Assembly (NCBI GenBank): GCA_958451705.1
Contig: CAUDRD010000090.1
Span: 1-6,638 of the forward strand
DNA length: 6,638 nt
Direction: 5' to 3'
Source: an uncultured Oscillospiraceae bacterium
GTDB taxonomy: Bacteria > Bacillota > Clostridia > Oscillospirales > Acutalibacteraceae
Both the position numbers and the translations under genes were made by a program. Position 1 is the first letter of the stretch; every line of letters starts with the position of its first letter. Below the pieces are notes generated by a model. That model worked only from the letters and a program-made list of their open reading frames with translations. It did not search any database and was not told the origin of the DNA. Positions 1 to 5,291 of this stretch are shown piece after piece.

Positions 1-1100
1 CCCACATAGCAGGCTCCTTCGGTTCGCAGATACCCCACACCTATAGCGATAATCTGAGCTTCCTCCGCCTTTACGAAAAGCTCCATAAGGGGCGAAGCGA
101 AAATAAATACACACGCCGACGAAACGGCACAGAAAACAGACGATATTAAAATAGCAATTTTATATCCCTGATTGATTCTGTTTTTCTTTCCGGCGCCGTA
201 ATTCTGCGCGACAAAAGTTGAAAATGCGTTGCCGAAATCCTGAGCGGGCATATAGGCAAAGGCATCTATTTTTACCACTGCCGCAAAAGCTGCACTTACT
301 GCAAACCCGAAGCTGTTTACAAGTCCCTGAACCATGAGTATGCCAAGATTCATAACCGACTGCTGTATTGCGGTCAAAAGTGAGTTCGAGAGAATCATTT
401 TAACGTACCTCTTACCGGGACGCATATGTCGTTTTGCGGGGCTTATATCCCTGCCTTTAAAGAAGAAATAGACGGTAATTGCAAAAGCCGAAACGCCCTG
501 AGCAATAACGGTGGCAAGAGCCGCACCCTCAACACCCATTGAAAAGTTAACGATAAAGACTATATCAAGGACAATATTCAGTACGGCGGAAACTGCAAGA
601 AAAATAAGGGGTACAAGGGTATTTCCGACGCTTCTTAAAACTGAAGCGAAGAAATTATAGATATAGACAAAAATTATTCCGGTGAAAATCACCCGAAGGT
701 ATTCCCTTGTGAACTCAACAGCCTGAGCCGGGATATTAAGCCAGACAATAAAGTTTTCGAGAAGCAGAAAGGAAAGGACATTTATCGCAACAGTAACAGC
801 AAAGATAAAGATAAAGCCGTTAAAAATGCAGGTTTTCATTTCATCCTTTCGTCCTGCTCCCCAAAGCTGGGAAAATACCACTCCGCTGCCCATGCAAAGA
901 CCGAGTATAACAGAGGTTAAAAGCACCATAAGCGAATAAGAGGAACCTACGGCAGAAAGGGCCGTAGCACCGATTGTTCTGCCGACTATTAAAGTATCCG
1001 CAACATTATAGAACTGCTGCAAAATATTGCCGCAAATCATAGGCAAACTGAAACCGATAAGGGATTTAGCAATTTTCCCCTGAGTAAGATTATATGTCAT
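1..1100 (-). CDS. MATE-family multidrug/Na+ antiporter (C-terminal end outside window)
   Basis: This multi-pass inner-membrane transporter of the MATE (multi antimicrobial extrusion) family probably exports drugs or metabolites in exchange for H+ or Na+; the substrate cannot be read from sequence. The frame is open from ATG at 1100 to the window edge, giving 366 codons of a family usually near 450, so roughly the last 80 residues are missing. The N-terminus MTYNLTQGKIAKSLIGFSLP, followed by a segment with QQFYNVADTLIVGR, is the family's first-helix signature. Further family-like stretches are ASVLRSVGNTL, AFAYMPAQDFGNAFSTFVAQ and QNYGAGKKNRI near residues 175-330, including the second-half repeat. 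The start is supported by GGGAGA (1111-1116) ten bases upstream. It has its own promoter (1137-1165). The family call is firm; the substrate is unknown. Confidence 0.93.
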   Translation of the reverse strand, partial: MTYNLTQGKIAKSLIGFSLPMICGNILQQFYNVADTLIVGRTIGATALSAVGSSYSLMVLLTSVILGLCMGSGVVFSQLWGAGRKDEMKTCIFNGFIFIFAVTVAINVLSFLLLENFIVWLNIPAQAVEFTREYLRVIFTGIIFVYIYNFFASVLRSVGNTLVPLIFLAVSAVLNIVLDIVFIVNFSMGVEGAALATVIAQGVSAFAITVYFFFKGRDISPAKRHMRPGKRYVKMILSNSLLTAIQQSVMNLGILMVQGLVNSFGFAVSAAFAAVVKIDAFAYMPAQDFGNAFSTFVAQNYGAGKKNRINQGYKIAILISSVFCAVSSACVFIFASPLMELFVKAEEAQIIAIGVGYLRTEGACYV

Positions 1101-1136
1101 AAAAATAAATTCTCCCAAAGCAAAATTATCTTGACT

Positions 1137-1165
1137 ATTTTAGCAGAAAAAAAGGATTGGGGCAA
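1137..1165 (-). promoter_or_regulatory. Sigma-A-type promoter for the MATE gene, extended -10
   Basis: Read on the minus strand, a -35 box TTGCCC (1160-1165) is separated by exactly 17 bases from TAAAAT (1137-1142), which is preceded by TGC and so forms an extended -10. Transcription would start near 1130, giving a leader of about 30 bases before the MATE ATG at 1100. The -35 box lies three bases from the 18-base palindromic repeat at 1168-1185, so anything bound or folded there could affect this promoter. It is inferred from consensus match only. Confidence 0.6.
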
Positions 1166-1167
1166 GC

Positions 1168-1185
1168 AGGCAGGCTGAGCCTGCA
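1168..1185. repeat. 18-base near-palindromic repeat, left copy
   Basis: The plus strand reads AGGCAGGCTGAGCCTGCA. Its core GCAGGCT-G-AGCCTGC has 7-base arms around a single centre base. The same 18 bases occur inverted at 1389-1406, so the two copies bound a 239-base module. No run of T follows on either strand, so it does not look like a standard intrinsic terminator. Confidence 0.75.
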
Positions 1186-1234
1186 CCCACTCCGCACACT
1201 GACCGACAGCAAAAAACAAGTATAAGTGCCTGCG

Positions 1235-1248
1235 GCGGACACGTCCGC
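1235..1248. repeat. GC-rich palindrome GCGGAC-AC-GTCCGC
   Basis: Perfect 6-base arms (1235-1240 and 1243-1248) surround a 2-base centre, inside the module bounded by the 18-base repeats. The spacer is too short for an ideal RNA hairpin unless inner pairs open, so it is better viewed as a DNA palindrome, either a protein site or an interspersed repeat. Function unknown. Confidence 0.45.
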
Positions 1249-1250
1249 TA

Positions 1251-1316
1251 TCAAGACGCACACCACCTGACAACAAACAGAACAACAAAGCCTGCGATCA
1301 GAATAAACCTAAACAT
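1251..1316 (-). CDS. Possible 21-residue hydrophobic peptide (very tentative)
   Basis: An ATG at 1316 opens a 21-codon frame ending in TGA at 1251. The product begins MFRFILIAGFVVLFVV and ends R-W-C-A-S, so it would be a single membrane-spanning peptide with a positive residue after the hydrophobic stretch. Small hydrophobic peptides of this shape occur among type I toxins and transporter-associated micropeptides. No Shine-Dalgarno sequence is visible upstream (the bases before the ATG read AAAATTGCCT). A -10-like TATAAT lies 38-43 bases upstream (1354-1359). A short hydrophobic frame can arise by chance in AT-rich DNA, so this is listed as a candidate only. Confidence 0.17.
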   Translation of the reverse strand: MFRFILIAGFVVLFVVRWCAS

Positions 1317-1353
1317 AGGCAATTTTGCTTATTTGTTTTTATTTTATGTGTGC

Positions 1354-1375
1354 ATTATACTTGCAGTGTTACACT
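1354..1375 (-). promoter_or_regulatory. Perfect -10 hexamer with adjacent dyad AGTGT-T-ACACT
   Basis: On the minus strand TATAAT (1354-1359) is preceded, five bases upstream, by the dyad at 1365-1375 (AGTGT, one centre base, ACACT). A dyad in the spacer between -35 and -10 is a usual repressor position. However, no good -35 box is found at 16-18 bases; the best is TCGAAG at 17. It could drive a longer leader for the MATE gene or the small peptide at 1251-1316. Confidence 0.3.
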
Positions 1376-1388
1376 ACTTCGACTTGAA

Positions 1389-1406
1389 TGCAGGCTCAGC
1401 CTGCCT
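1389..1406. repeat. 18-base near-palindromic repeat, right copy (inverted)
   Basis: This is the exact reverse complement of the copy at 1168-1185. It overlaps the 3' end of the methyltransferase reading frame: on the minus strand it encodes the last two residues (Ala-Gly) and the TGA stop, which falls at the centre of the palindrome. It could fold into a short GC-rich hairpin at the mRNA 3' end, but lacks a T-run. Confidence 0.75.
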
Positions 1407-3225
1407 TGATTGATCTTGTGGCTATGTACTGAGGAGCATATTCTCTTATTAATCCCTCACCCTCACGATCTCTGTCCTCGTAAAGATCCGTAAGGGTAAA
1501 GCCTGCTTTAAGCTGGCCGCCTATCTGCTCTTCCAAAGTATGGGAAAACTGTACGCTTCCGTCACATTGTTCTCTCATTTCTTCAAAACGTTCTTTACTC
1601 TCTTTAAGAGGATTAAAAGGCAGCTTATTGGCTATTACAAGGGGCTCGGTTCCGTCATCGTTAATTAAAAAGTTTATGCCGTTATCCATTCCCGCAAGGA
1701 GTATTCCGCCTTTTTTCAAAACACGGTAACACTCATTCCATATATGATATACATCCTCTACATAACAGTTTGAAACCGGATGAAAAATCAAATCAAAGGT
1801 TTCGTCATCAAAGGGAAGCCTTTTTGTCATATCCCCTTTGATTATTTCTATGGAATATCCCTCACGATCTGAAACCATCTTTTCAGCCTCTAACTGCCTG
1901 TCCGAATAATCAAAAACGGTGCACTTTGCTCCTAAAGCTGTGAGAATGGGCATCTGCTGACCACCACCTGAGGCAAGACCGAGCACTTTTTTATCCTTTA
2001 ATTCCCCAAACCACTCATGGGGAACGGTTATACAGGGAGTGAGATATATGCCCCACTCCCCTTTCAGAGCGTTTTCATATTCCTCATGGGTCACAGGTAC
2101 AGACCAGTCGCTGCCCTCCCGTGCCCATTTATCCCATGCTTCGGAATTAAAATAAGTGTATTCCCTGCTCATTTTACCGCCTCTCTTTAATGCTAAGTAA
2201 TCTTTCCTTTTTGAAAGACTGTATATCCATTCAAATATTAATGGTAATAGGATTGCACTAGAAACAAATTCCAAAATACTTGTACTTGATTCTTGATTAT
2301 TGAAAAAAGGATAATATCTATTAATAGCTATAACAATAATTAGAGAAAAAATGACAGCAATTTTAATCATTCGTTCAACAATTATATTTTCATTGGCACT
2401 AAATATCTTCTTAAAAATCTTAATTATCTTATCAAATATTGAATTTATTAAACAAAATATGATTTGAAAAAACATAATAACGCTACGCGGAATTACAAGG
2501 AAAATATCCACAATTATGTTTAATAATTTATTTAAACATCTATAACGACCTGTCGATTTCGTAATATGGAACTCATATTTTAAGTCTGCTGAGTCATAAG
2601 CAGATATAGTACTATAAATCTTCAAATACGTACTGAGTATATTCTTGCCACTCTTAATTAATAACATCAGATCCTTTAAAGCAAATGCCACTGCAGAAAA
2701 AATCACCGTTAAATATAAAAAATAAAGTACTATTAATAATATAGCATGGGAAATATCGGCAGCTATATTATTTAAATATGTAGATATATAATTCCAAACA
2801 TCAATCCATTTAACTGTACATGCAAATAATAAAATATAACTAAAAAAATAAATTGAACCCGTGGCAGTATCACTTGATACCTTTGCCTTTTGTGATGCAA
2901 TCATTCTAACTGCTTTTGTATTTTCTATTATCATGTCAATTAAAACCAAAACAATTACACAAACTACTATTGAATGGTAAAAGGGATTATTGCGCAAAAT
3001 GGTATTAACTGCGTACATAAAAATTAAAAGTAATAAAATTTTTAACACAAACGTAATTTTTTCAACTTTTTTTGTTTTAACTGGCTCGTTTTTATATTTG
3101 TCATTTTGATTTCTGTTTTTTCTAATAATAGATTTACTGTATAAAACAATATATCTAACTGATAAATATGGAGTGAATATCAAAATGCAAACTTTTATAA
3201 AATCAGGAAAAATCAGACTTTCCAT
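1396..3225 (-). CDS. Fused frame: unrecognised multi-pass membrane domain plus class I SAM-dependent methyltransferase
   Basis: This 609-residue frame has two parts. Residues 1-351 are a membrane protein I do not recognise, with about eight hydrophobic segments near 9-30, 56-77, 84-102, 123-143, 159-190, 234-264, 284-302 and 315-335, and Lys/Arg-rich loops. Residues 352-609 are a complete class I methyltransferase: MSREYTYFNSEAWDKWA start, glycine-rich SAM motif I VLGLASGGGQQMP (414-426), acidic residue D439 after the second strand, GDM (464-466), FDLIFHPVSNCYV (477-489) and VLKKGG (502-507). I recall close relatives in Clostridia and Bacilli as stand-alone proteins of about 250-260 residues; their substrate is unknown. 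The methyltransferase keeps its own ATG (2170-2172) and ribosome site. A TAA directly before the ATG at 3225 fixes the N-terminal limit, but no good Shine-Dalgarno precedes it. The fusion may be real, or two genes joined by a one-base indel. Confidence 0.75.
   Translation of the reverse strand: MESLIFPDFIKVCILIFTPYLSVRYIVLYSKSIIRKNRNQNDKYKNEPVKTKKVEKITFVLKILLLLIFMYAVNTILRNNPFYHSIVVCVIVLVLIDMIIENTKAVRMIASQKAKVSSDTATGSIYFFSYILLFACTVKWIDVWNYISTYLNNIAADISHAILLIVLYFLYLTVIFSAVAFALKDLMLLIKSGKNILSTYLKIYSTISAYDSADLKYEFHITKSTGRYRCLNKLLNIIVDIFLVIPRSVIMFFQIIFCLINSIFDKIIKIFKKIFSANENIIVERMIKIAVIFSLIIVIAINRYYPFFNNQESSTSILEFVSSAILLPLIFEWIYSLSKRKDYLALKRGGKMSREYTYFNSEAWDKWAREGSDWSVPVTHEEYENALKGEWGIYLTPCITVPHEWFGELKDKKVLGLASGGGQQMPILTALGAKCTVFDYSDRQLEAEKMVSDREGYSIEIIKGDMTKRLPFDDETFDLIFHPVSNCYVEDVYHIWNECYRVLKKGGILLAGMDNGINFLINDDGTEPLVIANKLPFNPLKESKERFEEMREQCDGSVQFSHTLEEQIGGQLKAGFTLTDLYEDRDREGEGLIREYAPQYIATRSIKAG
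2170..2187 (-). promoter_or_regulatory. Internal ribosome-binding site and start codon for the methyltransferase domain
   Basis: Within the long frame the minus strand reads AAGAGAGG (2180-2187), then seven bases, then ATG (2170-2172). This is a good Shine-Dalgarno and spacing exactly where stand-alone members of this methyltransferase family begin. It would yield a soluble 258-residue protein from 2172 to 1396. It is stronger than the site in front of the fused frame's ATG at 3225, so the methyltransferase is probably made separately even if the fusion is also made. Confidence 0.6.
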
Positions 3226-3240
3226 TTAAACTACCACATC
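2190..3240. other. AT-rich island encoding the membrane part of the fused frame
   Basis: The DNA coding for the membrane part is strikingly poor in G and C. For example, 2401-2460 has 7 G/C of 60 and 2701-2760 has 14 of 60, against 33 of 60 at 1921-1980 in the methyltransferase part. The shift falls close to the methyltransferase start on one side and the pckG terminator on the other. This suggests an acquired segment placed between two native units. No transposase, terminal repeats or target duplication were seen at its edges. Confidence 0.55.
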
Positions 3241-3254
3241 CAATTATCACTATC

Positions 3255-3289
3255 AAAAACCGGCGCTGTCGTGATGACAACGCCGGTTT
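3255..3289 (-). terminator. Intrinsic terminator of pckG
   Basis: On the minus strand, 22 bases after the pckG stop, a 14-base stem (arms 3276-3289 and 3257-3270, with one G-U pair) closes a 5-base loop (3271-3275). Its outer part is AAACCGGCG/CGCCGGTTT, and it runs into TTTTT (3255-3259). This is a strong Rho-independent terminator. It ends about 30 bases before the ATG of the fused frame, so that gene needs its own promoter or read-through. Confidence 0.9.
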
Positions 3290-3311
3290 AAATTTTAAAG
3301 TATACCCTTAA

Positions 3312-5093
3312 TTATTTAAGGTTAGCCTTAAGGGTTTCAAGCTCAGCTTTAAGTGTTTCGGGAAGTCTGTCTCCGAACTTTGCATAGAACTCTGCAATGC
3401 CGTCAGCCTCTTTTGCCCAAAGCTCCTTGTCAACGTCAAGGATGCTCTCAAGAGACTCACGGGAAACCTCACCCTCAAGTCCTTCAATGTTGATGTCCTC
3501 TGCCTTGGGAACAAAGCCGATAGCTGTCTCAACAGCGTCAACTTTGCCGTCGCAACGGTCAAGAATCCAGTCAAGAACACGAAGGTTGTCGCCGAATCCG
3601 GGCCACATGAAGTTGCCTTCGTCATCCTTACGGAACCAGTTAACGTTGAAGATTTTAGGAGCCTTGTCAGGATCAAGTGTCTTACCGATATCGATCCAGT
3701 GCTGCCAGTAATCAGCCATGTTGTATCCGCAGAAAGGAAGCATAGCCATGGGGTCACGGCGAACAACACCTACTGCACCGGCTGCTGCTGCTGTTGTCTC
3801 AGAAGCCATGATGGAACCGACAAATACGCCGTGGTTCCAGTCTCTTGACTGATAAACAAGGGGAGCAAGCTTTGCACGACGGCCGCCGAAAACAAATGCT
3901 GAAATCGGCACACCGTGAAGGTTTTCAAACTCGGGGCTGATGCAGGGGCAGTTTACAGCGGGAGCTGTGAAACGGCTGTTGGGATGAGCGCCCTTTACAT
4001 CGGATGTCTTGCCGTTCCAGGGCTTGCCTGTCCAGTCCTCTGCGTGCTCGGGGGGATTCTTATCAAGGCCTTCCCACCATACTGTATTGTCATCAAGGTT
4101 ATGAACAACGTTTGTGAAGATTGTGCCCTTTCTTGTTGAAGCAAGAGCGTTGGGGTTTGACTTCTCGTTTGTTCCGGGAGCAACGCCGAAGAAGCCGTTT
4201 TCAGGGTTGATAGCGTAAAGTCTGCCGTCAGCGCCTTTTCTGATCCAGGAGATATCGTCGCCTACGCACCATACCTTGTAGCCCTTCTTCTTATAAATCT
4301 CGGGGGGAATAAGCATAGCAAGGTTTGTCTTACCGCAAGCTGAGGGGAATGCTGCGCAGATGTACTTTGTCTCACCGTCGGGCTTTTCAACGCCGAGGAT
4401 AAGCATATGCTCTGCCATCCATCCCTCGTTCTTACCAAGGTAAGAAGCAATTCTAAGTGCGAAGCACTTTTTACCGAGAAGAACGTTTCCGCCGTAACCT
4501 GAGTTAACAGAGATAATTGTGTTATCCTGGGGGAACTGGCAGATATATCTCTTCTCTTCGTCTATCTGACATTTTGCGTGGAAACCACGAACCCAGTCAT
4601 TGCTGTCGCCGAGAACATCGAGAACAGCCTTGCCGACTCTTGTCATGATAGCCATATTAAGAACAACATATATTGAATCTGTAAGCTCAACGCCGATTTT
4701 TGCAAGAGGTGAGCCAACAGGACCCATTGAATAGGGGATTACGTACATTGTTCTGCCAACATAGCTGTCTCTTGCTATGTTGTCAAGCATCTTGTATGCC
4801 TCATCGGGAGCCATCCAGTTATTTGTGGGGCCGGCCTCCTCCTTTGTGGGAGTGCATATAAGAGTACGGTTCTCAACACGTGCAACGTCGTTAACCGCTG
4901 TACGGTGAAGATAACAATCGGGGAGCTTCTCCTGATTGAGTTTGATAAGCTCGCCTGTTGAACAAGCCTCTGCACGAAGCTGCTCTATCTGCTCCTTGGA
5001 ACCGTCGATCCAAACAACCTTTTCGGGCTTTACAAGAGCTTTTCTGTCTTCAATCCAGCTGAGGATGCTGGGATTTGTTGTAAGATTAGCCAT
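3312..5093 (-). CDS. pckG: Phosphoenolpyruvate carboxykinase, GTP-dependent (EC 4.1.1.32)
   Basis: This cytosolic enzyme interconverts oxaloacetate + GTP and PEP + CO2 + GDP. In anaerobes it may run toward oxaloacetate as well as in gluconeogenesis. The GTP-type family is identified by P-loop AAFPSACGKTNL (residues 247-258, with the reactive Cys253, Lys255 and Thr256), unlike the ATP-type GLSGTGKT. Likely Mn2+ ligands are K209, H229 (AEHML) and D280 (GDDI). HPNSRF (N372, R374) and FGGRR match the PEP/oxaloacetate site. NWFRKD..GNFMWPGF supplies the guanine-stacking aromatics F487, F495 and F500. Length (593 residues) is normal for bacterial members. I chose ATG at 5093 (MANLTTNPSI) because AAGGGG (5104-5109) lies ten bases upstream; a GTG at 5099 would sit only four bases from it. 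Promoter at 5172-5200; terminator at 3255-3289; it looks monocistronic. Confidence 0.97.
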   Translation of the reverse strand: MANLTTNPSILSWIEDRKALVKPEKVVWIDGSKEQIEQLRAEACSTGELIKLNQEKLPDCYLHRTAVNDVARVENRTLICTPTKEEAGPTNNWMAPDEAYKMLDNIARDSYVGRTMYVIPYSMGPVGSPLAKIGVELTDSIYVVLNMAIMTRVGKAVLDVLGDSNDWVRGFHAKCQIDEEKRYICQFPQDNTIISVNSGYGGNVLLGKKCFALRIASYLGKNEGWMAEHMLILGVEKPDGETKYICAAFPSACGKTNLAMLIPPEIYKKKGYKVWCVGDDISWIRKGADGRLYAINPENGFFGVAPGTNEKSNPNALASTRKGTIFTNVVHNLDDNTVWWEGLDKNPPEHAEDWTGKPWNGKTSDVKGAHPNSRFTAPAVNCPCISPEFENLHGVPISAFVFGGRRAKLAPLVYQSRDWNHGVFVGSIMASETTAAAAGAVGVVRRDPMAMLPFCGYNMADYWQHWIDIGKTLDPDKAPKIFNVNWFRKDDEGNFMWPGFGDNLRVLDWILDRCDGKVDAVETAIGFVPKAEDINIEGLEGEVSRESLESILDVDKELWAKEADGIAEFYAKFGDRLPETLKAELETLKANLK

Positions 5094-5103
5094 AACCACT
5101 AAT

Positions 5104-5109
5104 CCCCTT
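5104..5109 (-). promoter_or_regulatory. Shine-Dalgarno of pckG, deciding the start
   Basis: AAGGGG on the minus strand is ten bases from ATG 5093 but only four from the in-frame GTG at 5099. This favours the ATG and a protein two residues shorter than the longest frame. Confidence 0.65.
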
Positions 5110-5129
5110 TCTTAAAAATCTATCTTGAA

Positions 5130-5160
5130 CGTTTAAAAGAGCTTTTTGCTCCCTTTAACG
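5130..5160 (-). promoter_or_regulatory. Leader hairpin in the pckG 5' untranslated region
   Basis: The predicted pckG leader carries a hairpin: CGTTAAAGGGAGC (5148-5160) pairs with GCTCTTTTAAACG (5130-5142) across a 5-base A loop, with one mismatch and two G-U pairs. It lies just after the predicted transcription start (about 5165) and 20 bases before the Shine-Dalgarno. It could stabilise the mRNA 5' end or take part in control. The T-run is too short and internal to be a convincing attenuator. Confidence 0.4.
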
Positions 5161-5171
5161 CGCTTGTTGAT

Positions 5172-5200
5172 ATTATACCCTTATATGAAAGAACAATCAA
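5172..5200 (-). promoter_or_regulatory. Sigma-A promoter of pckG
   Basis: On the minus strand TTGATT (5195-5200), a 17-base spacer and a perfect TATAAT (5172-5177) make a strong sigma-A-like promoter. Transcription would start near 5165 with a leader of about 70 bases. It is the only good promoter in the gap between tsaD and pckG. Confidence 0.75.
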
Positions 5201-5218
5201 TTGCCAAAATGTTAATTC

Positions 5219-5257
5219 TCTGTCAATTTTTTTGCATTATTCAGTCAAAATGAATAA
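5219..5257. promoter_or_regulatory. Possible regulator sites upstream of the pckG promoter
   Basis: Two direct repeats, TTGACAGA (minus strand, 5219-5226) and TTGACTGA (5241-5248), are 22 bases apart, about two helical turns. The second lies mostly within the spacer of an inverted repeat TTATTCA (5237-5243) / TGAATAA (5251-5257), sharing only the last bases of its left arm. All lie about 55-90 bases upstream of the predicted start, a usual activator position. No regulator can be named. The inverted repeat could instead belong to the 3' end of the tsaD mRNA. Confidence 0.3.
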
Positions 5258-5291
5258 ATCAAGATAAAAACTTGCAAAATCCCGTCGTTTT

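Noticed and set aside
1097..1288. A 63-codon minus-strand frame across the MATE upstream region
   Set aside because: It runs through the MATE promoter, the GC palindrome, the repeat and the MATE ribosome site, and stops just past the MATE start; its composition looks like translated intergenic DNA.
3308..4975. Several 60-150 codon frames on both strands within pckG
   Set aside because: They lie entirely within a certain gene in other frames and encode low-complexity or family-less proteins.
5094..5099. GTG at 5099 as the pckG start
   Set aside because: It is only four bases from the Shine-Dalgarno; the ATG at 5093 has better spacing and start codon.
5258..5291. Intrinsic terminator after tsaD
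   Set aside because: Only weak short pairings such as CAAG/CTTG were found, with no GC-rich stem followed by T-run.
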